DNA of 64,000 nucleotides from assembly GCF_043194295.1 (NCBI RefSeq), contig NZ_JBAFVK010000016.1. One strand, 5' to 3'. The stretch is from Xanthobacter autotrophicus (lineage in GTDB: Bacteria; Pseudomonadota; Alphaproteobacteria; Rhizobiales; Xanthobacteraceae). Below, in pieces: positions 9,228 to 18,278 of the stretch. The translations under genes were made by a program, and so were the position numbers. Under the pieces are notes generated by a model that was given only the letters and a program-made list of their open reading frames with translations, searched no databases and was not told where the DNA came from. The first letter of the stretch is position 1, and each line of letters starts with the position of its first letter.

Positions 9228-9261
9228 GCCATCCGCCGGCGCCATGACGCCGGCGGATGGC
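9228..9261 (-). terminator. Hairpin downstream of the wzc-like gene
   Basis: A 14-bp perfect stem (9228-9241 with 9248-9261) and a 6-nt loop lie 6 nt past the stop codon of the co-polymerase gene. On the minus strand the stem is followed by tagcatcgttt rather than a clean T-run, so termination may be partial. Confidence 0.6.
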
Positions 9262-9267
9262 ATGCCC

Positions 9268-11562
9268 TCAGCCGTAATAGGCGGCGTATTTCTTGTGAAG
9301 ACCGTCCTGCGGCACCTTGCTGGTGTAGAAATGCAGGCGGTGTGTATCCACCTTGTTGAGGATCACCCCGAGGCACTTCTCATAAACCTGCGGATTGGCT
9401 TCGAAAGCGTCAACTACGAGGTCGCGCGACGTGGCACCCCATTCCAGAACGAACAGGATGCCGTCGAAATACTTGGCGGCAGCACGCACGTCCACGACCG
9501 GCCCGAGGGGCGGGAGATCGATGACGATATAATCGGCATTCGCCCCGACGTCCGAGAGCAGACGCCCCATGGCCGGGGAGGAGACGAGATTGCTCGTGTG
9601 GGCGCTGCCGATATCCGAGCCCGCCGGGATGAAGAGCAGGCCCGTATCCGGCTCCACCATCAGGACCGAGGAGACCGGCACGCCGTGGCTGAGAATGTGG
9701 AACAGGCCCTTCTCGGCGTGAGGGGTAATGTCGTCGCTCAGCCCCCGAAAGCGAAGATCCGCATCGATCAGCACCGTTCGCGCGCCCTGCTGTGCCAGCA
9801 TGGAGGCGAAATTCTTGCTGATCGTCGACTTGCCTTCCGTCGGCAGGACCGAAGCAAGGGCGATGATCTTGGGCGCCTTGTCCCCCACGGTGAAGTCCAC
9901 CGCGACCTTGGCGCTACGCAATGTCTCGGCGAAGGGGGAGAGAATGTGGTTGGTCCCGTAGCGCATCATCGCCGACCCGGCCACCCGACCGGGGCTGGAA
10001 CTGGTGAGGGGCGGCACCATGGCCAGCTGACGGGCCGAGATTCGCGGCATGACACCGATACATTCGAGCCGCAGCAACTCACGGATCTGCGAAGCGGAAC
10101 GGAAGCCCAGATCCCGCAGTTCGCGCACCGCGCCGAAGCCTGCACCGCCAATGAAGCCCAGGATGGAACCGAGGATGACGGAGAGAGCCAGCTTGGGCGA
10201 TGCCGGCATGGACGGCACCGCCGCAACCGAGATCACACGCGCCTCAGAAACCGGGAACGACTGCTTCTGAAGGGATTCCTGGTAACGCTGGAGCATGGTC
10301 TCGTAGAGGTTCTTGTAGGTATCGGCCTCGCGCTCGAGTTCGCGAAGGGCCACCTTGTCCTTGTTGGCCACATCCGACAGGCCGACCTGGTTTTTCAGCT
10401 GGGCCTCCAGCGCTCGCTCGCGGGCGATGGAGATGTCGCGTTCGCTCCGATAGCTCTCCGCGATACGTCCCAGTTCGCTGAAGATGAGCCGCTGATACTC
10501 GGCGATATCGGACCGTAGCCGCTGCACCTGGTAGTGGCCGGGGCCGAGCTTATTCGCAAGCTCCGACTCGGTCTTTGCAGCCGCGGTCGCCTTGTTCCGA
10601 AGTTCCACGATGATGGGATTGTCGATGGCCTCGGATACCGCGGCATCCATCTGGCCCGACGAGATGATGGACTGGATGCGGTCATATTTCGCGCCCGCCC
10701 GCGCCACATCGGACCGGGCAAGGACGAGCTGGGTGTTGATCTCTCCGACCTGCTGCTCGTTGACCAGCGAACCGGTCGACGTCATGATCAACCCTTTCTC
10801 GCCCCGGAAGCTCTGGACCGCGAGATCGGCCTCGATGGCCTTCTGGCGCAGCTCCTGGATACGCGGCAACAGCCAGTCGCTGGCTCGGCGCGTCGCGTCG
10901 AAATTGGCGGAGAACTGGTCGTCCACATAGGCCTGGGTGTAGGCATTCGCGATCTGCGCCGCCTTGTCGGGCTGGGTCGACGCAAACCCGATCTCGATCA
11001 CATAGGTGCGGCCGACGCGCTTCAACGACAGATTGGTGGTCAGATAGGCCAGCGCCGCCTCGCGCTTGGCAGCGTCCTGTTGCTCCGGCGTCAGCTTGCG
11101 CGGGGGAAGGAAGGTCTCCTTTACGGAGCGGATCGCGGACTTCACCGCAGAAATCCCGCGCGCTGCGAGCGACTGCACCTTGTCGTCGTCCAGCACCCGG
11201 TCGAGGCCGACCTTCGCGATCACCGAGTTGGCGATGTTCATGGATTTCAGCACTTCGACCTGGCTGTCCACGGCGCCGGTGTCGAGGCCCAGCTCCGACA
11301 AGGCGGTCACGGCCACCTCGTCGTTGACCTTCGACTTGCTGTCGAGAAGCAGCTGTGTGCCGGCAAAATAGACCGGCGTCTTCGAGAGGTAGAACACCAG
11401 TCCAAGCGTGGCGCCGATGGAGATCCCAATCAGGACCGGGCGCATTTGCCGGCGCACTGCCGCTAACATGCTGGAGAAATCGATGGAAGGAACGGAACTC
11501 TCGCCCTGAGAGCTACCTTCGTAGCGAAGCCCTCCGCTCGACCTTTTCGGAGACTGCAGCAC
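9268..11562 (-). CDS. Wzc/ExoP-type polysaccharide co-polymerase with tyrosine kinase domain
   Basis: An inner-membrane protein of 764 residues that controls chain length and export of the polysaccharide. Order of parts: Wzz-type chain-length domain with a first membrane span near 42-60, a long coiled-coil-like periplasmic part (about 160-440), and a proline-rich second span (PSMPASPK near 450, then 458-478). A cytoplasmic BY-kinase domain follows, with Walker A PTEGKST (574-580), Walker A' LIDAD (598-602) and Walker B VIDLPP (680-685). The C-terminus has only a small tyrosine cluster (Tyr759, 762, 763). GTG at 11562 is the start, with GAGGGG 9 nt upstream. No wza gene or separate phosphatase gene is visible here. 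Confidence 0.9.
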   Translation of the reverse strand: MLQSPKRSSGGLRYEGSSQGESSVPSIDFSSMLAAVRRQMRPVLIGISIGATLGLVFYLSKTPVYFAGTQLLLDSKSKVNDEVAVTALSELGLDTGAVDSQVEVLKSMNIANSVIAKVGLDRVLDDDKVQSLAARGISAVKSAIRSVKETFLPPRKLTPEQQDAAKREAALAYLTTNLSLKRVGRTYVIEIGFASTQPDKAAQIANAYTQAYVDDQFSANFDATRRASDWLLPRIQELRQKAIEADLAVQSFRGEKGLIMTSTGSLVNEQQVGEINTQLVLARSDVARAGAKYDRIQSIISSGQMDAAVSEAIDNPIIVELRNKATAAAKTESELANKLGPGHYQVQRLRSDIAEYQRLIFSELGRIAESYRSERDISIARERALEAQLKNQVGLSDVANKDKVALRELEREADTYKNLYETMLQRYQESLQKQSFPVSEARVISVAAVPSMPASPKLALSVILGSILGFIGGAGFGAVRELRDLGFRSASQIRELLRLECIGVMPRISARQLAMVPPLTSSSPGRVAGSAMMRYGTNHILSPFAETLRSAKVAVDFTVGDKAPKIIALASVLPTEGKSTISKNFASMLAQQGARTVLIDADLRFRGLSDDITPHAEKGLFHILSHGVPVSSVLMVEPDTGLLFIPAGSDIGSAHTSNLVSSPAMGRLLSDVGANADYIVIDLPPLGPVVDVRAAAKYFDGILFVLEWGATSRDLVVDAFEANPQVYEKCLGVILNKVDTHRLHFYTSKVPQDGLHKKYAAYYG

Positions 11563-11738
11563 GGATACGACCCCTCGTGGCTACACTTGACATCAACCCT
11601 CGCACACACGTTAGCGCGCGCCCGTCGCGAAGGCCAGTGCTGCGGCGCACACAAAGGGCATCTTGGCACGTTTCGGCCGAAAAAGATCACTCCGGGACCG
11701 ATATTTCGGACTTGGCGGCAGCGGTGAGAATGCCGGTA

Positions 11739-11765
11739 CCGCGTCTGCCGCAACGGCAGACGCGG
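11739..11765. repeat. 12-bp perfect inverted repeat, 3-nt loop
   Basis: Arms 11739-11750 and 11754-11765 pair perfectly around caa. It lies mid-way in the divergent region between the co-polymerase gene and ugd, with no T-run on either side. It could be a regulatory hairpin, an operator or a REP-like element. Confidence 0.55.
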
Positions 11766-11995
11766 CGTGGATGCTCCTGCGTTGCAAAATGACAAAGAAG
11801 GATTCCAAGCGCTCACGAATCCGGCTGCCTTTTCGCGCATTTGCTTAAAAACTGCCATTTCCGCGGCCGCCCCTCCCTGGAGCCCGACCAAGGTCTTGCG
11901 TGCACTGCGAAAGCCCCCTCCGCGTGCGTCCGTACCCTGGCGCGCACGGACGGCGGGGGTGCGTCGCTGAGGTCGGGTCGAGATGGGCGCCGGCC

Positions 11996-12020
11996 GGCAA
12001 AAATCCGTTGAGATTTTGCC
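11996..12020. other. Hairpin in the ugd 5' region
   Basis: ggcaaaa pairs with ttttgcc, extended with one bulge to a 9-bp stem, 80 nt before the ugd start. The AT-rich inner part makes it weaker than the other hairpins. Function unknown. Confidence 0.3.
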
Positions 12021-12099
12021 CATAGAGGGCTAATCCCTGCTGCGACGCAACATGCGACCGAAGCCTTAGGGCGAAAGTTGCACAAGACAGGGCTGGGCC

Positions 12100-13416
12100 A
12101 TGCGTGTGACCATGATCGGAGCGGGCTATGTGGGCTTGGTCTCCGGCGCGTGCTTTGCGGATTTCGGCCATACGGTCACGTGCGTCGATACGCACGAGGG
12201 CAAGATCGCGGCCCTGAAGCGCGGTGAAATCCCGATCTTCGAGCCCGGCCTCGACGATCTCGTGGCCTCGAACGTGAAGGCCGAGCGGCTGTTCTTCACC
12301 ACCAGCCTCGCCGAAGGCGTCGCCGATGCGGAAGCGGTGTTCATCGCGGTGGGCACACCCTCGCGCCGTGGCGATGGCCATGCCGACCTCTCCTACGTGC
12401 ACCAGGCCGCCCGCGACATCGCGAGCGCGATCAACGGCTATACGGTGATCGTGACCAAATCCACCGTTCCCGTCGGCACCGGTGACGAAGTGGAGCGCAT
12501 CGTCCGTGAGACCCGGCCGGACGCGGAGTTCTCCGTGGTTTCCAACCCCGAGTTCCTGCGCGAAGGCGCCGCCATCATCGATTTCAAGCGGCCTGACCGC
12601 ATCGTGGTGGGCACCGACGAGGAGCGCGCTAAGGAGGTCATGACCAACCTCTACCGCCCGCTGTTCCTCAACCAGTCGCCGCTGTTGTTCACCTCCCGCC
12701 GCACGGCCGAGCTGATCAAGTATGCGGCCAACGCCTTCCTCGCCACCAAGATCACCTTCATCAACGAGATCTCGGACCTGTGCGAGAAGGTGGGCGGCAA
12801 CGTGCAGGACGTGGCCCGCGGCATCGGCCTCGACAACCGCATCGGCTCCAAGTTCCTTCATGCCGGCCCCGGCTACGGCGGCTCCTGCTTCCCGAAGGAC
12901 ACGCTTGCCCTCATCAAGACCGCCCAGGACTATGATGCGCCGATCCGCATCGTGGAGACGGTGGTTTCGGTGAACGACCAGCGCAAGCGCGCCATGGCCC
13001 GCAAGGTCATCGCCGCGCTCGGCGGATCGGTGCGCGGCAAGACCGTCGGCGTGCTGGGCCTCACCTTCAAGCCCAACACCGACGACATGCGCGACGCGCC
13101 ATCCATCGCCATCATCACCGCCCTCCAGGATGCCGGCGCCATCATCCGGGCGCACGATCCCGAGGGCGTGGAGCAGGCCAAGCTTGTGCTCGGCAACGTC
13201 GACTACGTGGACAGCCCCTACCAGGCGGCGGACGGGGCCGATGCCCTGGTGATCGTCACCGAATGGGACGCCTTCCGCGCCCTCGACCTCAAGCGCATCC
13301 AGTCGATGATGGCCCAGCCGGTGGTCGTGGACCTGCGCAACATCTACCGCCCGGAAGAGATGGCCGCTTTGGGCTTCAAGTACAGCAGCGTCGGGCGCGG
13401 CCTCGCCGACGCCTGA
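12100..13416 (+). CDS. ugd: UDP-glucose 6-dehydrogenase
   Basis: Oxidises UDP-glucose to UDP-glucuronate with two NAD+, supplying acidic sugar for the polysaccharide. The N-terminus has the NAD-binding motif GAGYVG (residues 7-12). The central and C-terminal parts give the full three-domain layout. The catalytic cysteine is Cys263 in GYGGSCFPKDT (258-268), and the conserved lysine lies in LIKYAANAFLA (205-215). Length (438 residues) is normal for the family. It is transcribed away from the wzc-like gene and followed after 243 nt by manC. The product is expected to be cytoplasmic. Confidence 0.95.
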   Translation: MRVTMIGAGYVGLVSGACFADFGHTVTCVDTHEGKIAALKRGEIPIFEPGLDDLVASNVKAERLFFTTSLAEGVADAEAVFIAVGTPSRRGDGHADLSYVHQAARDIASAINGYTVIVTKSTVPVGTGDEVERIVRETRPDAEFSVVSNPEFLREGAAIIDFKRPDRIVVGTDEERAKEVMTNLYRPLFLNQSPLLFTSRRTAELIKYAANAFLATKITFINEISDLCEKVGGNVQDVARGIGLDNRIGSKFLHAGPGYGGSCFPKDTLALIKTAQDYDAPIRIVETVVSVNDQRKRAMARKVIAALGGSVRGKTVGVLGLTFKPNTDDMRDAPSIAIITALQDAGAIIRAHDPEGVEQAKLVLGNVDYVDSPYQAADGADALVIVTEWDAFRALDLKRIQSMMAQPVVVDLRNIYRPEEMAALGFKYSSVGRGLADA

Positions 13417-13446
13417 GGCCCGGGTCGCGGACACCGGAGAAACATT

Positions 13447-13475
13447 CCGACTGAATTGGATCCCAATTCGGTCGG
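13447..13475. repeat. Stem-loop after ugd
   Basis: 13-bp arms 13447-13459 and 13463-13475 pair with one G-T mismatch around a 3-nt loop, 30 nt after the ugd stop. No T-run follows. It may terminate ugd weakly or belong to the short palindromic intergenic elements of this genome. Confidence 0.5.
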
Positions 13476-13659
13476 TTGACCGCGCTCCCACCTAGGCCAG
13501 GAGGCAGATTTTAGGCTCTGGCTTCGCCAGCCCGGCCAGATTTCGCTCCAACTCGGGCAGCGGCTTTTGCTGCTGCCCGACGACGGCCTCGGAGGACTTC
13601 TTTGTGGACCACGCCCGTTGCTTGTAGCAACGTGACCTGAACCCAGCTTGAGGCTCGCC

Positions 13660-15111
13660 ATGACCACTTCGTCCACCGTTACCTCGAAGTCGGCCGGCGG
13701 AAAGATCGTCCCGGTCATTCTGGCCGGCGGCTCTGGAACGCGGCTGTGGCCGCTCTCGCGCAACAGCCTGCCGAAGCAGTTCCTGCCGCTGGCCACCGAC
13801 AAAACCATGTTCCAGGACACGCTGCTGCGCGCGGCGCCCGGTGCGGTGTTCGCCGATCCCGTGGTGGTGGCTAACGAGGAATTCCGCTTCTTCGCCCAGC
13901 GCCAGGCACGGGCCATCGGCATCGACGCCACCGTCATGCTGGAACCGGCGCGCCGCGACAGCGCACCCGCCCTCATCGCCGCCGCCGTGTGGGTGGCCGA
14001 GACCTACGGCCCCGAGACGCTGGTGCTGGCGCTCGCCTCCGACCATGTGGTGCTCGACCCCGCCGGCTTCGTGAAGACGGTGGAGATCGGCGCGGACGCC
14101 GCCCGCCTCGGCCGCATCGTCACCTTCGGCATCGAGCCCACCGAGCCGCGTACCAGCTACGGCTATATCCGCCTCGGCGCCCAGATCGACGAACGCGGTT
14201 CCTATGAGGTGGATTCCTTCGTCGAAAAGCCGGATCGCGCCACGGCCGAGCGCTATGTAGAGGCCGGCTATCTCTGGAACTCGGGCAACTTCCTCTTCCC
14301 GGCAGGCCTGCTGCTGAAGGAAGCGGACGTGTTCGAGCCAGCCATCGCCGATGCCGCCCGCGCGGCCGTCGCAGAGGCCAAATCCGACCTCGGCTTCCTC
14401 AGGCTCGACCCCGTCGCCTTCAAGTCCTCGCCGTCCAAGTCCATTGACTTCGCGGTGCTGGAGCGCACCCGCCACGCGGCGGTGGTGCGCGGCAGCTTCG
14501 GCTGGTCGGACGTGGGCTCCTGGGATGCCCTGCACGAGATCGGGAACCAGGACGAGCGGGGCAATGTCACCGTGGGCACGGTGCAGCTTCTCGACAGCAG
14601 CAATTCCTTCGTGCGTTCGGACGGCCCGCTGGTGACGGCCATCGGCCTCGACGGCGTCTCGGTGATCGCCACCGAGGACGCGGTGCTGGTGATGCCGTCG
14701 AACCGCAGCCAGGACGTGAAGGCCCTGGTGGCCGCGCTCAAGGACTCCAACCGCAAGGAAGTGGAGGAGCATCTCACCATCCATCGGCCCTGGGGCACCT
14801 ACCAGACCGTGTGCAAGGGCGACCGCTTCCAGGTGAAGAAGATCGTGGTGGAGCCGGGCGGCATCCTGTCCCTGCAGAAGCACCATCACCGCGCCGAGCA
14901 CTGGGTGGTGGTGCGCGGCACCGCCGAGGTGACGGTGGCCGATCGCAGCTACACTGTGCACGAGAACGAATCCACCTACATCCCCATCGGCAGCGTGCAC
15001 CGGCTCGGCAATCCGGGCCGGATCCCCCTGGAGCTGATCGAGGTGCAGACCGGCTCCTATCTCGGCGAGGACGACATCCACCGCTTCGAGGACATCTACC
15101 AGCGCGCCTGA
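13660..15111 (+). CDS. manC: Mannose-1-phosphate guanylyltransferase / mannose-6-phosphate isomerase
   Basis: Makes GDP-mannose from mannose-1-phosphate and GTP, and probably also interconverts fructose-6-phosphate and mannose-6-phosphate. The N-terminal nucleotidyltransferase has LAGGSGTRLWPLSR (residues 21-34), a nearby LPKQF, and FVEKP for sugar-phosphate binding. The C-terminal cupin has the isomerase metal-site pattern in QKHHHRAEHW, RGTAEV and VHENES. Length (483 residues) fits the bifunctional type II family. ATG at 13660 is preferred over a TTG four codons upstream. It belongs to the sugar-nucleotide set of the exopolysaccharide locus. Confidence 0.93.
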   Translation: MTTSSTVTSKSAGGKIVPVILAGGSGTRLWPLSRNSLPKQFLPLATDKTMFQDTLLRAAPGAVFADPVVVANEEFRFFAQRQARAIGIDATVMLEPARRDSAPALIAAAVWVAETYGPETLVLALASDHVVLDPAGFVKTVEIGADAARLGRIVTFGIEPTEPRTSYGYIRLGAQIDERGSYEVDSFVEKPDRATAERYVEAGYLWNSGNFLFPAGLLLKEADVFEPAIADAARAAVAEAKSDLGFLRLDPVAFKSSPSKSIDFAVLERTRHAAVVRGSFGWSDVGSWDALHEIGNQDERGNVTVGTVQLLDSSNSFVRSDGPLVTAIGLDGVSVIATEDAVLVMPSNRSQDVKALVAALKDSNRKEVEEHLTIHRPWGTYQTVCKGDRFQVKKIVVEPGGILSLQKHHHRAEHWVVVRGTAEVTVADRSYTVHENESTYIPIGSVHRLGNPGRIPLELIEVQTGSYLGEDDIHRFEDIYQRA

Positions 15112-15167
15112 GCGGCGCGCCGGTTGATTCGGGCGCGGCAGGGCCTGAGGCCGGCGGGGGTTAGCCG

Positions 15168-16322
15168 TCAGGCCGCCCCGCCCGCCTTGAGCAGCACCGC
15201 CAGGGCCGAGAGGATGTGGTAGAAGGAGGAGGCAGGCGCGGCCTCCTCCACGAAGCTGCCATCCGCCAGCCACTGGTCGCGCCACAGGCCCCGCACCGGC
15301 ACATCAAGATACGCCTGAAGCACCTCGAAGGCGTCCTCGGCCGCGGCCACATAGGCCGCACCGGCTTCGGCATCGGTCTCGACCCCAGCGAAGATCAGGG
15401 CCGTGCGCAGGCGCTCCGTCTGCGCCCAGAGCCGCGCCCTCGGGTCGCTCACCTGCCCCGACGCATCCAGCGCGAACACCGCCGCCTTGCGCATGGGATC
15501 GATACCGAAGCGCGCACCGAACCCGTACATGCGCCGGCTTTCCGACCTATGGTCCAGCCCCAGCACCGGGCCGATATGATCGAGCAGATAAGCCCATTCG
15601 AACTGGTGGCCGGGCTCGCGCACGCCGCCCGATTCGCCGGCGGCGAAGCGCCAGTCGCCATCATAATATTCGCCGATGGCGCCGGTTTCGGGATCGATGA
15701 GGCGGGTCGCGGCCAGGGCGACGATGCCGCGCGCCACGTCCGCGAAGGGTTCCGCCACGCCGGCCGCCACCCAGGCGAGGTTGGCTTCCAGCAGATGCAT
15801 GTGGGGGTTGGAGCGCAACGGCAGCACGCGCGGGCTTGCCTCCTCGAAGCCGCCGGCGGGATGGCCGCGTTCGGCCTGAAGCTGCGTCACCAGCTCCCGC
15901 GCGGCCGCGATCAGTTCGTCGCCGCCGAGGCCGGCGGTGTGGGACTGGGCCAGCGCGAACAGAACGAAGGCCTGATCGTAGAGGTCAGCCGTTTCGTCGA
16001 GGGGCCGGCCGTCGGGCGCGACCAGGGTACGGAACAGCCCGTCGGACCGGCGGTAATGGGCCAGCAGGAAGTCGAGTCCGTGCCGCGCCGCCTCCCGCCA
16101 CGGCCCGTCCCATCCCAGCCGGCCGCCCTCCATATAGGCATAGGCCTGCCGCGCCTGGACCCGGAGGCGGCGGGACGCGGCCACCGGGGAGCCGTCCAGA
16201 GCGATCTTCTCGTGAAAGCCACCGGCCGGATCGGCCCCCACGGTCCACCACAGCGGCAACGCCGCATCGAACAGCCACTCACGCGCCCAACGGGCCTGCG
16301 CTTCCAAAAGGGCCATCGCCAT
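15168..16322 (-). CDS. AGE-family sugar isomerase/epimerase (mannose-6-phosphate isomerase-like)
   Basis: An alpha/alpha-barrel enzyme of about 384 residues related to N-acylglucosamine 2-epimerase and AGE-type mannose/mannose-6-phosphate isomerases. Family motifs in order are RLRVQARQAYAY (near 53-64), DLYDQAFVLFAL, SNPHMHLLEA, EPGHQFEWAYLL and SSFYHI, which carry the conserved His, Arg and Glu residues of the barrel centre. Convergent with manC, it probably feeds mannose-6-phosphate into GDP-mannose synthesis. ATG at 16322 is chosen; a TTG at 16337 and an ATG at 16316 are alternatives. Exact substrate is uncertain. Confidence 0.8.
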   Translation of the reverse strand: MAMALLEAQARWAREWLFDAALPLWWTVGADPAGGFHEKIALDGSPVAASRRLRVQARQAYAYMEGGRLGWDGPWREAARHGLDFLLAHYRRSDGLFRTLVAPDGRPLDETADLYDQAFVLFALAQSHTAGLGGDELIAAARELVTQLQAERGHPAGGFEEASPRVLPLRSNPHMHLLEANLAWVAAGVAEPFADVARGIVALAATRLIDPETGAIGEYYDGDWRFAAGESGGVREPGHQFEWAYLLDHIGPVLGLDHRSESRRMYGFGARFGIDPMRKAAVFALDASGQVSDPRARLWAQTERLRTALIFAGVETDAEAGAAYVAAAEDAFEVLQAYLDVPVRGLWRDQWLADGSFVEEAAPASSFYHILSALAVLLKAGGAA

Positions 16323-16350
16323 CACCCCATACCTCAATGGTTGGGCACAC

Positions 16351-16402
16351 TAGAGCCCGATCCGAGCAAATTGAACTAATGTACTCGGTGAATCGCCCTC
16401 TA
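16351..16402. repeat. Small palindrome-ended intergenic element
   Basis: The ends tagagcccgat and (reverse complement of the other end) tagagggcgat match at 9 of 11 positions. Bases 16354-16376 match 38483-38505 at 20 of 23 positions. It lies in the divergent gap upstream of rfbC. Confidence 0.45.
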
Positions 16403-16583
16403 AATCAGAGAGAGCACGCGCCCATCACAACGCAAAGGCGCTTCACTGAGCGTCGCGACGCGCCGACAAAGTGCCGCAAGCCACAATCGCAAGCGATTGC
16501 CATGCTGTACCGCAAGCCGCCCCTTCGAATCTCTGTCGCGCCGCAGCGTTGCCTTCGCCGCCCGGCAGTCCTAGAAGCGCGCC

Positions 16584-17150
16584 ATGACGGCCTTTCAAGC
16601 GCTCGACCTGCCAGAGGTCATCCTCGTGACACCGCGCCGCTTCGGCGATGCGCGGGGCTATTTCTGCGAGACCTACGTCCAGCCGCTTTATGCGGCGAAC
16701 GGGGTCTGCGCCGTTTTCGTGCAGGACAACGAATCCCTGTCGGCCCTGCCGGGCACGGTGCGCGGCCTTCACATGCAGGCCCCCCCCTTCGCGCAGGCAA
16801 AGCTGGTAAGAGTGCTGTCAGGCGCCGTCTTCGACGTGGCGGTGGACGTGCGCAAAGGCTCGCCCACCTACGGGCGCTGGGCGGGCGCCCGCCTCACCGC
16901 CGAGGGTGGGGAACAGCTTTTCGTACCCCAGGGTTTCGCCCACGGCTTTTGCACCCTCGTCCCGGACACGCGGGTCGCTTATAAGGTAGACGCGCTTTAC
17001 GATCGGGCGAGCGAGTGCGGGATCATCTGGAACGACCCCGACCTCGCCATCCAGTGGGGCTTCGACGGCGAGACCATCCTCTCCGACAAGGACCGGATTT
17101 TGCCGCGCCTCAAGGATTTCCAAAGCCCGTTCTCCTATGCGGGCGGGTGA
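16584..17150 (+). CDS. rfbC: dTDP-4-dehydrorhamnose 3,5-epimerase
   Basis: Third step of dTDP-L-rhamnose synthesis: epimerises dTDP-4-keto-6-deoxyglucose at C3 and C5. The protein is a 188-residue cupin. The active-site histidine is His63 in VRGLHMQ (residues 59-65), FVPQGFAHGF (about 113-122) is the second conserved block, and the family tyrosine lies in the VAYKVDALYDRASE region. GLHMQ replaces the more usual GLHYQ, which is tolerated in the family. First of a four-gene rhamnose set (C-B-D-A) on the plus strand, 48 nt ahead of rfbB. Confidence 0.93.
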   Translation: MTAFQALDLPEVILVTPRRFGDARGYFCETYVQPLYAANGVCAVFVQDNESLSALPGTVRGLHMQAPPFAQAKLVRVLSGAVFDVAVDVRKGSPTYGRWAGARLTAEGGEQLFVPQGFAHGFCTLVPDTRVAYKVDALYDRASECGIIWNDPDLAIQWGFDGETILSDKDRILPRLKDFQSPFSYAGG

Positions 17151-17198
17151 AGCTGCGGCCGGCGGTGGGGCGGCGGAGGCAATGGTGAAGGGAACGGC

Positions 17199-18278
17199 AT
17201 GCGTGTACTGGTGACGGGGGGAGCCGGCTTCATCGGCTCGGCGGTGGTGCGCCACCTCATCGGTGAAGGCCACCATGTCCTCACCTTCGACAAGCTCACC
17301 TATGCGGGCAACCTCGCCTCCCTCGCACCGGTGGCCGACAATCCACGCCACGCCTTCGTGCAGGCGGACATCTGCGACGGTGCGGCGGTGCGCGCGGCGC
17401 TGGACGGCTTCCGGCCCGATCTGGTGATGCACCTCGCCGCCGAATCCCATGTGGACCGCTCCATCGACGGGCCGGGCGACTTCATCGCCACCAACGTGGT
17501 GGGCACCTACACCATGCTGCAGGAAGCCCTGCGCTACTGGCGCGGCCTTTCCGGCCCAGCGCAGGAGGCGTTCCGCTTCCACCACATTTCCACCGACGAG
17601 GTATTCGGCAGCCTCGGCGCCGAAGGGCTGTTCCGCGAGGACACGCCCTACCAGCCCAACTCGCCCTATTCCGCCTCCAAGGCATCGTCCGACCATCTGG
17701 TGCGGGCGTGGTTCCACACCTACGGCCTGCCCGCGGTGATGTCGAACTGCTCCAACAATTACGGGCCCTACCACTTCCCGGAAAAGCTCATCCCCCTCGT
17801 CACCCTCAACGCGCTGGAAGGCGCCGACCTGCCGGTCTACGGCAAGGGCGAGAATGTGCGCGACTGGCTGTTCGTCGAGGACCATGCCGAAGCCTTGGTC
17901 CTCATCGCCACCAATGGCCGGCCGGGCGAGAGCTACAATGTGGGCGGCGCCTGCGAGCGGCAGAACATCGACGTGGTGCGCACCATCTGCGCCATCCTCG
18001 ACGACATTGTTCCGGATGCCGCCATCGGCCCGCGCGCGCAGTTGATCCGCTTCGTCACCGACCGGCCGGGACACGATGCGCGCTACGCCATCGACTTCTC
18101 CAAGCTGAAGGCCGAGCTGGGCTGGTCGCCGCGCGAGACCTTCGAGAGCGGGCTGGAGAAGACCATCCGCTGGTATCTTGAAAACCGCGCATGGTGGGAG
18201 CCCCTGCGCCAGCACTACCAGGGCCAGCGGCTCGGACTGGAAAAGCCGCCCACCTCCAAGCTGGGGCTCGCATCGTGA
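17199..18278 (+). CDS. rfbB: dTDP-glucose 4,6-dehydratase
   Basis: Second step of dTDP-L-rhamnose synthesis, converting dTDP-glucose to the 4-keto-6-deoxy sugar. Extended SDR with GGAGFIGSAVV at residues 7-17, HLAAESHVDRSI near 81-92, ISTDEVFGSL carrying the catalytic Thr-Asp-Glu, and YSASK with the catalytic Tyr and Lys near 160. Length (359 residues) is normal. Its TGA overlaps the GTG start of rfbD (GTGA), so the two are translationally coupled. Confidence 0.95.
   Translation: MRVLVTGGAGFIGSAVVRHLIGEGHHVLTFDKLTYAGNLASLAPVADNPRHAFVQADICDGAAVRAALDGFRPDLVMHLAAESHVDRSIDGPGDFIATNVVGTYTMLQEALRYWRGLSGPAQEAFRFHHISTDEVFGSLGAEGLFREDTPYQPNSPYSASKASSDHLVRAWFHTYGLPAVMSNCSNNYGPYHFPEKLIPLVTLNALEGADLPVYGKGENVRDWLFVEDHAEALVLIATNGRPGESYNVGGACERQNIDVVRTICAILDDIVPDAAIGPRAQLIRFVTDRPGHDARYAIDFSKLKAELGWSPRETFESGLEKTIRWYLENRAWWEPLRQHYQGQRLGLEKPPTSKLGLAS

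Larger units (their letters stand above)
8228..9267. other. Long intergenic region (1 kb) between wzc-like gene and glycosyltransferases
   Basis: No frame here has convincing coding character. Features seen are an AT-rich zone at 8335-8420 just upstream of the glycosyltransferase gene, a perfect 24-bp palindrome at 8641-8664, a 13-bp operator-like palindrome at 8790-8802, and a strong hairpin at 9228-9261 after the wzc-like gene. A region of this length between polysaccharide operons is likely to hold the main promoter and regulator sites for the glycosyltransferase genes. It could also hide a small RNA. Confidence 0.5.
11563..12099. other. Divergent intergenic region between wzc-like gene and ugd
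   Basis: A 537-nt region between oppositely transcribed genes, so it should contain both promoters. Two hairpins stand out, a 12-bp perfect stem at 11739-11765 and a shorter bulged one at 11996-12020 in the ugd leader. No protein-coding frame looks real. No clear -35/-10 pair could be placed. Confidence 0.45.

Noticed and set aside
11845..13491. A 548-codon open frame on the minus strand across ugd
   Set aside because: It lies antisense to a complete ugd gene with all motifs and has no family features; GC-rich genes produce such frames.
13492..15285. A 597-codon minus-strand frame across manC
   Set aside because: It mirrors the manC coding frame and has the repetitive Ala/Gly/His composition of an antisense translation.
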